From: Argentina anserina
Taxonomy: Eukaryota > Streptophyta > Magnoliopsida > Rosales > Rosaceae
Direction of reading: 5' to 3'
Assembly (NCBI RefSeq): GCF_933775445.1
Contig: NC_065878.1
Span: forward strand, 13,713,395 to 13,777,394
DNA length: 64,000 nt
Positions 34,161 through 46,267 of this stretch are shown in pieces (positions within the stretch are counted from its first letter, which is position 1; each line of letters opens with the position of its first letter). Below the pieces are notes generated by a model. The model was not told the origin of the DNA. It was given only the letters and a program-made list of their open reading frames with translations, and searched no databases. The translations under genes and the position numbers were made by a program.

Positions 34161-35133
34161 CATCGTAACATAGTTAACATAATTGGTGGAATCCGATTTT
34201 CTAAATGGTTTAAGTTCCGATCCTAGCAAATCATCATATTTCACCCTCGTACGACAATCACATCCCCAAGTCACTTATAAAGACAAAAAAAATTGGTATT
34301 AATTTTTTTTTAATTAGGACTAGCATCTCCTACTCTCTCTCACACTCAATCCCTCTACCAACACATATACATACACACACCCACACCCAATCTCCTCCCA
34401 CACCAACTTCTCTAATCTCACACGGACCACCAATTTTTTGTTTCTTTTTATCTCTTGTGTCTTCTTCTCCCTTCTTTTTTTCTATAAAATTAAATCTCTA
34501 ACCCTAAAAACTAAAGCCTAATTCTTAAATTAGAGTGATTAATTTCGGGGCCTCCACTCCTCTAGTGAGCACTGGATGTCATGATTGAATTGAGGATTTT
34601 CCTATTTGGGATTTCTGGCTTTCTACGTTTGCTTTCCATCCACCCTCGGTTACATATGTTTGGAGGTATTTTGATGCATATAATGTAAAACAATCAGTTC
34701 AAAAGTGAATCACATAGTATTTTGAGTACATTGTCAAAAACATTTTTTGCCTTCGGCCAAATTCCAAATCCTCCATAAATTACAATTCTAGATCAAGCAT
34801 CCCCTAAACACCCGTCCAAGATCCGCCACTGGTTATACCTACCAAGTCAGAAAATAAATGCATGCAACAACCACCCCCGCCAATGAGCTGCACTCCCTTC
34901 TTAATGTGGCTGCAATGTTGCCAATCAAATGTGGGAACTGGTGGGGTTTTGAGGGATAAAGCCACACTACAGTGTGTGGCTGTTGCTCAAGATTGTACTA
35001 TTGCAGTAGTGCATGAGATGCAAGATCCAGAGAAGTTAGCTTTTTAATTGATGTATATATGTGTAGGTGTTTCTCTGAGTTTATATTCAGGCCTGGTTTA
35101 ATCACTAGATACCAGTAAGTACTGCCAGTTCAA
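34161..35133. other. Spacer with low-complexity tracts
   Basis: No gene seen. 34320-34500 is C/A- and T-rich. A 61-codon ORF at 34862-35047 contains GTGGVLRDK, which slightly recalls RNase H domains of LINEs, but too little is present to assign. Confidence 0.3.
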
Positions 35134-36183
35134 ATGACTACTAGTATGCCTGAAATTCATGAGCCGGCTGACCATGAAGAAGAAAACCTCAGTATTGAGT
35201 GTAAACAATTCCTTCCTTCTCTCCCCAAAGGAAAAGGCTGGACAACACCTTACGAATATCAATTCCAAGGCTTTTGGTGCTCTCCCCCAATACTCCAAGC
35301 CATAATCTCCTTCCAAAAGCACTTCCAAGCTAGGGACTCCGACATAGTTGTGGCAGCTTACCTAAATCCGGCACAACATGGTTGAAAACCCTGACGTTTG
35401 CTGTTGCGAATCGACACCGTTTTGATATAAAGGTCCATCCTTTGCTCACTTCCAACTCTCATGATCTTGTGCCATTCATTGATTTGGATCTCTATATAAC
35501 AACCTAGTTCCTGATTTCTCATCCAACTCTCCTGAGCCAAGATTCTTTGCCATCCACATTCCTTTTTCTTCTTTGGGTACTGTTAAACACTCCAACTGTA
35601 AGATCGTTTATGTTTGCAGAAACCCTTTCGACACTTTCGTTTCCCTTTGGCATTTCACTAATAAACTCGCACAATCTTTAGCTCCAACGTCCCTTGATGA
35701 AGCCTTTGATAGGTACTGCCAAGGCATAGGGTTTTATGGTCCATTTTGGGATCATATTTTGGGTTACTGGAAAGAGAGCTTGAAGAGACCTAACAATGTG
35801 TTATTTTTGAAGTACGAGGAGATGAAGAAATATGTTGTACTACACTTGAAGACAATGGCCGAGTTCTTAGACTGCCCTTTCACCGAGGAGGAGGAGAGAA
35901 ACGGTGTAATTGAAGACACTTCAAAGCTCTGTTCTTTTGAGACCACGAAGAAGTTGGAGATCAACAACACCGGAAAGAAGGCATGGAGCACCGGAAAGGA
36001 TGTCGTCAACTTAGAAAATAAGAACCTGTTCAGAAAAGCTGATGTGGGAGATTGGATTGGGTTAATTATTTCACCCCTGTGATGGAGGAGAGAATGTTCA
36101 AACTCATAGAAGAAAAGTTTGGTGGTTCAGGCTTGACATTTGAAGTAACTCCCGAGCTAGCAGACCCTGTCCGTCAGAACTAG
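35134..36183 (+). pseudogene. Sulfotransferase pseudogene with three frameshifts
   Basis: Full-length relative of the gene at 27344, readable end to end but with three frame breaks. One base is lost near 35353, exactly at the PAPS P-loop, one base is lost near 35497, and a 5-bp tandem duplication (attgg twice, 35... precisely 36051-36060) disrupts the C-terminal GDW motif. Between breaks the motifs survive: GFW, a P-loop with Ser, the catalytic His in AIHIPF, YVCRNPFDTFVS, and FRKADVGDW. There are few other differences, so inactivation looks recent. The final stop in the original frame is at 36181-36183. Sequencing error is a weak alternative. Confidence 0.88.
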
Positions 36184-36559
36184 TTTGGAGTTCCCATGAA
36201 TGAAACTCTCTGGTTAAGTTCTCCATTGATAATTTGATATGGTATCTGTCTGCCTATTTCTTTACTTTCAAGTGTAAGGTTACCTCCCATTGTAATATTT
36301 CTTCCAAATCATATAATCCTAGTAACAAGTGGATAATAAGGATCTTATAATCCAGGCTAGGATGAACAAGAGTTTCAATCATTCTTTTAAAATGTCTCCT
36401 TTTCTTCTATTGAATGATCTTATTATTTCAGAATGTGTAAATTACTAAAATCTATGAGCCAGAGTTCAAAATGAACACTTGCATATGGCATGAACCATTG
36501 TTTTCGTTCGTGATATCAATCAAATAAGGCAACCACAACAACGTTAATCACCTAATTAC
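36184..36559. other. Spacer between sulfotransferase pseudogene and thioesterase
   Basis: The 3' regions of two convergent genes meet here. Nothing else seen. Confidence 0.5.
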
Positions 36560-37908
36560 TCAGAGTTTCGAAACGGGCGTGTGATAGAAGGTAGCACGAG
36601 CAGTGTAGACCAAGTTCCCGGTTTTCTTGAGCTTGAACTCTTGTGCAACCACAGTTAGGTTTCTCCCACTCCGCACTACAGATCCATCAACTATCACCTC
36701 TGCCTGCAGATATGCTGTGAACCCTTAAACGAATACTGAAATAAATTAAGATTGTAAACAATGTAAACTATGCACTTATGCAGACCAGATTGAAGTCATT
36801 CAGCAATAGAAATAACAAGGTCCTATGTTACTCAACGCCATTTACATTCAGCACATAACACTTCAGAATCAAGGATTGTGCATTTTCATAACCTATTAAT
36901 GACACTATGTCTTCTTCATTGAAGTTATGATGCGTTATTGACAAAATCCATAAGCCAAGCAAGAAATTTGTGAGTCCAAAACCAGCATCAGCCTAATATA
37001 TTCAAGGTTCATGAGACCAGAACCGATTTAATGAGGTTTCAGAAAAACACATCTCCATTTGTACAAGATGCATATTAAAAAAGAACTGAAAATAGATGGT
37101 GCTCATAGAGTTGCAAATAACTCATGAAGTGTCATCAGTCTATACCCTAAGTATCAACAATATCCTAAATCATGTATACATTGCATTATAAAGTCAGACA
37201 GATTAATCAAATACAACAGTTGAAACAAATTGAGTGCAAGTTCCTAAAGGACTCACATTCTTTGGTGCAGAAGAGAGGTAAGAGATACTTAATTCCCCTA
37301 GGAAAAGCTCCTTATCTTCAGCCACCACCGTTCTCGCAGTAGTGAAGGCCACAGCCTCCGCAACAGCAGCAATAGCTCCTCCATGAAATCCTCCAAATTT
37401 ATTCTACTCAATCGAGAACAAATTTACTCACACTGTTAGTTTCAATAGTTTGTATCCAGACAAAGAAAGAAAGCAGATTAACCCCAATATCTGTAGCCAT
37501 ATTATTTATCAAATTTAACAAAAATGAAATGGTGGAATTGGATTTTCAAAGGAGTCAGAATTCGGTCTCCTAGAAAACTATCATCTTTCATCTTGGTATA
37601 GAAAATTCATCTTACTATTATATCTTGCTGAAAAGTGAGAAGCAAGTAAAGCTTACAATAACAGCAGGTTTGACGGAGACCAAGCAAGTGACGCGGCCTC
37701 GTAGGACTATCAGAGGCTTCAGAATCCCTCCAATTAAGTTGGAGTAGAAGCCTTCGGTACTGCAATAATCTGGGACATCTCCACAGATCCCCACTCTTTC
37801 CAGAAACCTCACCAGTCGGTTCAAGTGTTCTTCAGGAATGTCCTTGGAAATTGTTGCTTTGGAGATGGAAGCAAAGCTCTCTGTGAGAGCTATCGAGGGC
37901 TTTGCCAT
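36560..37908 (-). CDS. Acyl-CoA thioesterase 13-like hotdog protein, copy A (3 exons)
   Basis: Probable hydrolysis of acyl-CoA to free acid and CoA. Exons on the minus strand: 37908-37657, 37403-37257, 36703-36560, all GT-AG and in phase, giving 180 aa. The start is the Met of MAKPSIALTESF, the position shared with copy B; 20 upstream codons are in frame but unlike copy B. Seen: an N-terminal helix region, the hotdog motif N85-KFGGFHGGAIAAVAEAVA with His91-Gly-Gly, LFLGELSISYLSSAP, and a last exon with SGRNLTVVAQEF and ARATFYH. Known: ACOT13/THEM2 relatives form tetramers and use the Asn/HGG loop to position the thioester. Compartment is not evident: no clear transit peptide. The pair with copy B arose by duplication. 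Confidence 0.9.
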
Positions 37909-38075
37909 ATTTGTCTTGTTGCCGGTTCTTGAATCACTTGGTAAATACCAGAGTACCAAACCAACCAACCCGTCTATTTCCTAATTTACTATCCAATATT
38001 TGGGGAGGCGTGCATTACTGTTCACAAATGACAGTGAAGTGAAGAAATCGAAGGCTGATTGAGGAAGCAAAAAAG

Positions 38076-38260
38076 ATGAGATTTTTTTAGCAACTGAAAT
38101 TTCATTCCAAGAGCAAAAACACCCAGCAACCAAACAAAACAAAATAAGCAGAAAAGAAAGACGAGCAAAGGAAAAACAGAAAACAAACTACACCACCAAG
38201 AAGAGATTGATATTCCGCTTTTATTGCTAGCTTTAGAGTTTGGCCTCCTCTGGTTGCCTT
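38076..38260 (-). mobile_element. Possible 5'-truncated LINE tail
   Basis: On the minus strand the sequence ends aatgaaatttcagttgc followed by seven A, and upstream is T- and G-rich, as in plant LINE 3' UTRs. No TSD was found. Confidence 0.35.
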
Positions 38261-41200
38261 ATAGCCGTAGGTATGTCATCACATTTTATTGGGGATTTTT
38301 ACTTTTTATTGAGAATTTCATTGAGAATCTAGATAAATGTTTGAAAAAAACAAAACCCTCTCTTTCTCCTTATGCACTTTCTCAATTTGGTTAATCTCTT
38401 GATTCTAGAAGCTCTCCGACGATCATTCACAGGATTTGGGTTTCCGTATTCACTATGTCTTCAGAACTTTATTGGAATTGTTAATTTCCTTTTTGTTTTC
38501 GTTTGGTAATCATCCTCTGCTAGATTTTTCGTTTGGTTATGATCACTTTGCTCTTTCTGGTGGCAGCGTTGGCGTGTCAGAGAATAATTGGGGGTTCTCC
38601 GACGTATAAGAGATCTCTGGGTCGTCTGCATCTGCATTCTATTCTCTAAAAGCTCTCTGCCGATGTCCTCTTCTCTCTATTTGAGGTGGGTTAAGTTTTT
38701 CATAGAATTTATCTGTTTGGTTTTTTTTTCCCTATTGATATTTTCTGGCTGCTGAGGTGCTCACCTTGGTATCTGTTTATCATAGGTATGGTTCATTTTC
38801 TTTTGGCAATTTAACGATTGAATCTATTTTGGTGATTTAGTGTTTGTCTGAAATTCAGTAGTGTTCGTTGTTCTCAAGGTTTGATATATCATTATTTCCA
38901 GGTACTAATTCTGAGTTTTTAATAATTTTGGATCTGGTGGATTGCTCTTCTAAGTGTACTTGGGTTTGTACGCTTATAATTAGTTAGATTTTGTGTGTGG
39001 GTGGGATATGTTGGCATTCTTTCTCAAAGGTAGCAACTTAATTAAACCAAACAACCAAATGAATCACTAGGTGAATGAAGCTTTTAATGAGAATCATCTA
39101 ACATATATGGGAAAAGGGGAGGAGAAGCTTATTCAGCTAGAATTAAAATTTACAGTTTTTAGGCTTCAATTTCCTATGGTAATGGATGACCAAATGAGTT
39201 TTACCAAAATGGAATTTGTTGATTCATGATAGATGGTGACAATAAAGACAACAAAAAACCAATAGTGGAAAAGGAAAAAACAAACAAGACTGCTTCATAC
39301 TAAGTAACTTATAGGCGTTCCTAGACACGACCTCATATTCTATTGCTTCTGCAGATTTATTTTGTCTCTTTGTTTCAGTTAATTTTGTCTATATTTTTAT
39401 AAACTTATAATTGTATAATTGTATTTGAGTTTTACTAATTTGGTTTTCTTTCTTGCTTTCAAGTAGTGGGAAAGAGTACATGTTGTTTAACTTATTAGTG
39501 GTGAAAATTCAGGATTCTTCAAATGGTTATGTGGTTAGAAAGCCATCTCTAGAATTCAAACGGTTATGTGGTCAGAATGCAGAGTTTTTTGGTTTCGTTG
39601 TTGTTTGCTTGATGCTGTTTGATTTTGTCTGGTCTTTTTTATTGTAATGTGATTTTGTTTGGGTTCTCTGATTTTTGTTGAGGAAAGGGTGTAGCAATTG
39701 TGGTTTTTTTTTTTCCGATTGATGAGATCATTGGATTTCAGCGTGTTTTGTAATCAGTTGGGTCATATTGTTGCGTCTGCATTTGGGTACATGGAAAAAT
39801 ATTCTATAATGATGTGTGTCATTTTGAACTGTTTTAGTCTTTATGTTTTGCTATTAATGTGTTTTGTCTAAGGGTGTCTATTTTGTTTGTTTGTGTTTAG
39901 GTTGCTGGTAATAGTGAAGCAGTTTTGACAATACTGGAGGTACGATGGTGATTTTTGGTCTTAAAATTTGATCTAAGAGTTATGATTGTATGCTTAGATC
40001 AAATGGAGTTGTTCGGTTGAAACAGATATCTCTTTTAATTTGTCAGTCCGTCTTCTTTGTTATTCCTTATATGTTTGGCTTTGCTGATAACTCATGTCTT
40101 CTTTTGCAAGGTTGAAGGTAGTTTCCATCAAGAGGACTAAAAGAAGAAGATATAGGTAATTGCTTTTCTTACTGCAGGTTTAGCTTTTTTAGAAAAATTG
40201 TGGTTTCAATTTGTTTTTGTTAGTCGGTATGCATTTAATACAAACTTATCTGTGTTACACTGCAAATTTTATTTTATTATAATTCATCTTGCATATTAGT
40301 AGAGTTAGATAAGGACAAAATGTTCTGAATTCTGTCAACATAAAGCAATGGGGATTTGGTCTATTGTTTTTGGTGTATAAATGTTTCTCAAATTGATATG
40401 TTTCAGTTCTCTACTTATCTTCTTAATAATAATTGATATCAAGTTTGGCGATTTTACAGGTATAGTGTTCTAAAATTTCACTCTTTTTCGTAGTTACACA
40501 ACGTAGTTGGATCTTTTGTGGCTGAGTTTCTTGGTTAAAATATATTTGTAGTCAATTTCGTGTTGTTGGTCAATAGAGGAGTTAGTTGTGTGGTAATATA
40601 ATAGTTGCATATTTTACACATGTAAATTTGTTTAAGCATTAATGCCATTCGATATTGGTTGTACGTACATGGAGAATTATAGTGCCGAAACTCTTTTTTG
40701 CTATTTATAATAGTTACTGTAAGAATGTGTGGTAGATTGACAAATAAGAGGGACAAAGTGGAGATTAGAGATAATGCTAGCATATATTGCAGTACTACTA
40801 CCTATTGGAGATTTGTTAAATGTGTATGCCTGATTTGCTAATTATGACTTGCTCTCTTTCTTCAATCACATTTGTTTTGCGGTGTAATTGGCTTTGATAA
40901 ATACTTGACCTCAACTACTATCATTGTAATATGGTTGATACATCTATCTTTTTCTAACATTTACATCAACGATCTCTTCTCAGTATTAATGGTGTGCTGA
41001 CAGTGAAACACATCCTCCCAGATCAATAGACTTCAGGATCAGCAACAGAACAAGATCCAATCATAGAAAGAAAAAGAGGAATGGATGCAGTTGCAAAAGC
41101 ACTATACCATCTGCCTCAGGATCAAATAAGAATTTGGAAACGTAAAACTATTTTTTTTACATATATCCGCAGACTACTTAACTAAAAATTTAACATGTCA

Positions 41201-41382
41201 TCTTTTCATAACTAAGAGTTGTATTTCATTTGATTCAACATGATAGGGAACTGAGTGGAGCAACATCATCAACAACATTTTGTATGATCAACTAGGAATG
41301 GCTTCGTTTTAAATGTAATATATGTGTTTAATGTAACTTAATATAATTTATTCCCTCCATTGATCTCCCATACATGTCTGAA
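38261..41382. other. Large gene-free insertion between the two thioesterases
   Basis: 3.1 kb of AT-rich sequence with no convincing coding region on either strand. The 38340-40150 part is T-rich on the plus strand with exon-like GA-rich islands (for example 40105-40160). It probably belongs to the Helitron-like element ending at 41475, whose left end I could not find. Confidence 0.35.
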
Positions 41383-41475
41383 TCTTACCCTTTAATTACC
41401 AGCATACACAAACCGCATCTTACACTTTAATTACCAGCATACACAAACCGCAGCAACGCGGGGCGTCTAATCTAG
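41383..41475 (+). mobile_element. Helitron-like 3' terminus
   Basis: Seen: a 35-bp unit repeated twice in tandem (41383-41417 and 41418-41452, one mismatch), then a small hairpin ccgc-agcaac-gcgg (41448-41461), then gcgtctaatCTAG at 41475 followed by T. Known: Helitrons end in a GC-rich hairpin about 10 bases before CTRR and insert between A and T without duplication. The expected 5'-TC end was not identified upstream. Confidence 0.5.
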
Positions 41476-41877
41476 TCTTATTATATAAGTAGAGAGTGAC
41501 ATACTCGCATTTTTCTTTCCTCCTCATCTTCCTGTCCGAAAAGAGCAAGGGGAAGTTGATAGATATCTCTGCAAGATGATTTCTTTTTCAGGCTGTAGAA
41601 AGTAGAAACAGAGATAGAGAGCTTTCATGTCATAAGATTTTAGTTACCGTCATAACTCCATGTTTTTATTCCTCTCCAGTGAAACCTTTCGCATGAATAA
41701 GTACTCAGATTCTTATTCAAGGAATCAAGGGTATTATTGGAGACTAACTTGTATATACATATTGCCAGAATCAATTCAGCCAAATACCACAATTGGTAAT
41801 ATGGTGAAGGCAGAGCGATGAGGTACAAAGTGAGGTAACACAAATAGAGATATACAGTCAATACTCAACATCCAAAT

Positions 41878-43956
41878 TCATAACTTTGAAACAGGCATGT
41901 GATAGAAGGTAGCACGAGCAGTGTATATCAAGTTGCCTGTTTTCTTAAGCTTGAACTCCTGTGCTATTACAGTCAGATTTCTTCCACTCCGCACTACAGA
42001 TCCATCAACTATCACCTCTGCCTGTAAAGAAGTTGCAAAGAAATAAATGACTGATGTGAAAAATGTAAATTAAAGATGGGAAACTACACATGAAAAGATA
42101 TCAGAGAGAGCAGTAGAAATAGAAATAACACTATTTTTACTCTTTGATTACAAGGCCAATGCCAATTAGCTCATAATACCTTTACAATAAATTTTAATTG
42201 TCATGATCAGGTAAATTACCTAAGCAGTGATGAACTGAATTGTATACGTACCTAAGATCATTCAGCTACATCAATATTTGAAGAGCATAATGTAAGATGG
42301 ATGGTAGTTTTGGATTAAATCTACGCACTAGAATAGACTTTGAGGTTCAACCACTATAAGCCTAATCCATACCAGAATGATAATGTTAACACTATGCCGT
42401 TTGAGTTTCATTTAACTGGATGAATGGCCCACCTTTTGGCCGATTATCTGTGCTGAAGTACTTCCACATTGGCATATTAAGAAAATGGTTTTGAAGATTA
42501 GAAAGTAATCACATATTTTTAAGGAAGACATAAGAAAACCATTAGAGGTCTGTATGTTTCCATTTTTTGCCCCAATTGTTAAGTCAGAATGACCTCCATT
42601 TGAAAAGCATAATGTAAGATCAAAGGTTGTTATTGATTAACCAATATTAATCCATATACTATATCATTTAGGACATCTGAGTTGTTCACACAATATCTAC
42701 GTAATTCATTCAATAATGATAAGATAATAACTATACTGTTTGAAATTCAAAATTTTTAGCTGCATGGTATGTTTCACCTTTCGGCTCTTCTGTTAGCCTG
42801 TATATATGCCAAAGCACTTGCACATTGACATCTTAAGAAAATGACTTTGGAAAGCAAGCAATCTCATTATGATTAGTAAACAAATCATAGTGGTCAGAAA
42901 TTTCTACGTTCCGCCCCATTTTTTAGTCAGAAGAACAAAATGTGCTCACCTCCATAATGGCATATGAAGAAAAAGGTTCCAAAGGAAACCAAACAATCTT
43001 TTGTGTATCAGTAAAGTTATAACAAGTAAAAGGCAAGTTCTGATCACAATATACGAGTACATCTTAAGAGCATCAACAATACCAAATACTATGTTCTTGC
43101 TTTAGGGTCATTCATTGACAAGCAGTCCGTTTCATCAAATGCAAAAGTTACCGGAATTTAGAGCACAATAAAAAAGACTCACATTCTTTGGAGCAGAAGA
43201 TAGGTAAGAGATGCTTAGCTCCCCTAGAAAAAGCTCCTTATCCTCGGGCACAACCGTTCTTGCAGTAGCAAACGCCACCGCCTCAGCAACGGCAGCTATA
43301 GCTCCTCCATGAAATCCACCGAAAAAGTTCTTCACATTCACATGCAAATCATCAGTCACTTGCTTCTATTGCCAAGCCAGTACACCAAAACAAATCAAAC
43401 TGAACCCAAATTCTCTACCCCCTTTCCTTTTGTCACAAATGAAAAACTCCCGACCAAGATTTAGGTTCAATTAGAGTACAAATAGAGCCTAGTCTAACAA
43501 GTATCCAACTTTAACTCAGATTAAGTAACACCCAGATTAGAGATCAACTAAAAAGGGATTAAATATAAGCAAATATGAAAAAGGGTCCTAATCTTTGCCC
43601 TTGTAGGAGTTGTAGCAATCAAAGACAAACCCAATTGAATCCAAAGTAAGCAAACACAAACCAATGAACAATGTTATAGATTGAAACAGACACAGAGAGA
43701 AAGACTTTACAGTGAAAGCAGGTTTTACGGAGACAAGGCAGGTGACACGGCCTCGTTGAATGTCGAGGGGCTTGAGGATGTCGAGTACGAGATGGGAGTA
43801 GAAGTCTTTAGTATCGCAGTGATCGGGAACAGGGCCAGAAATACCGGATATTTTGAGAAAACCCAGGACACGCTTGACCTGTTTTTCAGGGATGTCCTTT
43901 GAGATTGAGGCATTGGAAACAAAGCTCTCTGTCATATTAGTTGATGGGTCTGCCAT
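41878..43956 (-). CDS. Acyl-CoA thioesterase 13-like hotdog protein, copy B (3 exons)
   Basis: Paralogue of copy A with the same gene structure. Exons on the minus strand: 43956-43711, 43329-43183, 42021-41878, giving 178 aa. The second and third exons have exactly the same lengths as in copy A (147 and 144 nt). Seen: N83-FFGGFHGGAIAAVAEAVA with the HGG at 89-91, LFLGELSISYLSSAP, VDGSVVRSGRNLTV, and an end in FYHMPVSKL. Codon-level similarity is highest in exons 2 and 3, and exon 1 has diverged. Intron 2 here is about 1.2 kb longer-ranging and AT-rich with short internal repeats. Enzyme class is supported by the hotdog motif; acyl chain preference cannot be inferred. Confidence 0.9.
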
Positions 43957-44062
43957 CTTCCTCATTTGAGTTTGCTCTTCAAGTCTTCATCTGATTGAGT
44001 TTGCTCTTTATCAATACAAGTTATCACGGTTAGGTATGTTACTTGGAAGCCATCGTTCAATT

Positions 44063-44157
44063 ATCAGAGTGGCGCAGCGGAAGCGTGGTGAGCCCATAAC
44101 CCACAGGTCCTAGGATCCACAGGCCCATAGCCCATAGCCCATAACCTGGCTCTGATA
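44063..44157 (+). pseudogene. Initiator tRNA-Met (CAT) pseudogene with T-loop expansion
   Basis: Seen: acceptor arms atcagag and ctctgat pair at the two ends, the D arm gcgcagcggaagcg and the anticodon arm with CAT are intact, and the discriminator A is at 44157. A T-run starts 4 bp later, as for a Pol III terminator. The T loop should be seven bases. Here about 23 extra bases, copies of the heptamer cccatag/cccataa, separate the two T-stem halves. The length is 95 instead of about 72. Known: the 3' end of this tRNA is the primer matching the primer-binding sites of the TRIM and Copia elements in this window. Confidence 0.85.
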
Positions 44158-44629
44158 TCATTTTGTTTTTTTAGTGTTTCTTACTTTCTTTTATTTGTTT
44201 TGGCTACTTTCCTCCTCTACAGTTGAGTGAGTCAACATATCATTCACACTGCAATCAGCCACTTATCCTTACAATCATATGCTCTTGCTAGCATTTAGAT
44301 TACACTAAACCAAATGAGAATGTATACAACTGACCTCTTTGCACTCTTTAAAGTTTAAACACAACTTAATTTCTTACCATTTTACGTACCCAAAAGCAAC
44401 ATTTAAGTTTAGTTAATTTACTAGGTGTTGAGGTTTTTACGCAGCCAGTAACTATATGTAACTAGGTTTCTACTGTGGTACGACCACTTTATAAGAATGT
44501 TCCGGTCATGGTGCTTGAAGCCTTCATGCTTTATGCATAATACGGCATATGTTGTAATGTTTCTTACCTTTGAGCTATTGTTTAAGCAATACATCATATT
44601 ATTATTTGAACTATTTGTTCAATACATGA

Positions 44630-45560
44630 TTTACCAAACACTCGAAACTGTTGAACATTCTCATAGTATAACTTGAGGAAAACAGTTTGCCAAACATTGG
44701 AATGATTTTATTCACAAGAAAACTAAAACATTCCCGTCTCTTGACTACACCAACACTAAAAAACATTATTTATGGCCACAAAACAATCCCAAACTTCAAA
44801 ACCCAGCTTGTGAAAAACTCTCTTTGGGAGGGGTCATATCTATATTGCTCAACAACCCTGAAATGGTAGCTCACTCAGCCACCATTTGCGCGATGTACAC
44901 AAATTTATTATTCAACCCGAAACGTACACTATTTAGTGCTTCACAGCCAATTTTTTCCCAAGGAGTTTTTTAGTATTTGTATGATAACGGCAGCAGCAAC
45001 ATGCCTTGGAGCTATATGATAAAGCTTGAGCCTTTCTCTACTTTGCCACGGCGCCAGGTACGTGCATACCGACCTCCCCATCTTTTCCGGTTAAAATAAA
45101 TTTTCACTACGCCATTGTATCACTACAGTGCTAACGGGACAAACGGCCGATAGCGTCGAACCATTTGGGTCCGGGACCAGAGCAGAACATGATTTACCAC
45201 ACTCTAGAAATTGTTTATCATTCTCATAGTACTTGGGAACTTGAGAAAAACAGTTTACCAAACATTGGAATGATTTTATTAACAAGAAAACTAAAACACT
45301 CCGGTCTCTTGACTACATCAACACTAAAAACAAAATTATTTATGGCCACAACAATCCCAAACTTGCCGGCACAAAAAAATACACACCCACACACACTTGT
45401 ACGCACATTTGTTCTTCAACCCGAAACGTACACTATTTTAGTGCTTCACAGATAATTTCCCCCCAGAGTTTTTTTTAGTATTTGTATGACGACGGAAGCA
45501 GCAACATGCCTTGGAGCTATCTGATGAAGCTCGGGAGCCTTTCTTTGCTTTGCGACGGCG
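44630..45560. repeat. Diverged tandem duplication, two units of about 400 bp
   Basis: 44630-45067 and 45185-45560 align almost throughout by eye (for example ttggaatgattttatt near 44696 and 45264; cgaaacgtacactattt near 44918 and 45422). The second unit includes the 3' end of the disrupted ORF at 45438-45728, so the first is a copy of the 3' end only. 44158-44629 holds no gene. Confidence 0.75.
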
Positions 45561-45728
45561 CCAGGTTGTCCGATAGTCGCGCACAAGTTGCCTGAATCTC
45601 AGCCTCTCGTGTTCGAAGTTGGAACATCGATCACGACAGTTTAAGCCCAAGTCTTCCATCCGAGCTAAAGCTGCTAGCTCTCGAAGAATTCCTTTGTCAA
45701 CTCCAGAAGTAACTAGAGGCATTGGATT
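45438..45728 (-). pseudogene. 3' part of an ORF split by the hAT cluster
   Basis: Open for 94 codons on the minus strand from 45722, ending in a basic, Cys- and Lys-rich tail ([15 protein letters not shown], then CCCF). Upstream it runs into the left TSD of the hAT-like element. The other part lies at 51252-51385 on the same strand, and if the TSD is counted once, the two open frames join in phase. I do not recognise the protein. The 3' end of the gene is duplicated at 44900-45067. It could be a coding exon of an unknown host gene or of another old element. Confidence 0.5.
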
Positions 45729-45806
45729 CAGGGCCGGTCCATTATATTTGGAGGCCTAGTGCGAATTTTTTTTCAGGCCCTATATTCGTTAAGTAATTTT
45801 ATTGGG

Positions 45807-45811
<5 letters not shown>

Positions 45812-45853
<42 letters not shown>
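45812..45853. repeat. (TA)n microsatellite, left part
   Basis: Pure TA dinucleotides up to the Copia LTR. The same tract continues at 50495-50537 and at 50951-50988, so it was split twice by insertions. Confidence 0.95.
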
Positions 45854-45857
<4 letters not shown>

Positions 45858-46153
45858 ATAACTAGTGCAAGAAAGAACACAGATTTACGTGGTTCACTAA
45901 CGATGTGTTAGCTACGTCCACGGACAGAAGAAGAACAGTTTTATTATGTTGAGGAAAAATACAGAACGGCTTGTATACAACACACAATAGGTTGTTTATA
46001 TACAACCCTAAACCCGATATACTAGTCCTAATAGGAAACCATAACCTAGTATAACCTGATATACTAGTCCTAATAGGAAACCATAACCTAGTATAACCCG
46101 ATAAACAGATAAGCCGCCAGAACAGATTGGATGATTCAAGGCATATATTAACA
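45854..46153. repeat. Copia 3' LTR (with internal 42-bp duplication)
   Basis: The segment containing gatatactagtcctaatagg occurs twice (near 46014 and 46056), once in the other LTR. Confidence 0.95.
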
Positions 46154-46267
46154 AATCTCCACCTTGACTTGAATCCTCTCACAAATAACAGATGTACCAG
46201 ATGCACCATAGTGATGCCAGATGTACAGAAAACTCTTTCTTCCTCAGATCTCGCCCCCAAAGGGCAA

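Noticed and set aside
34862..35047. Possible RNase H-like LINE remnant
   Set aside because: Only one short motif-like string matches and the catalytic residues are missing.
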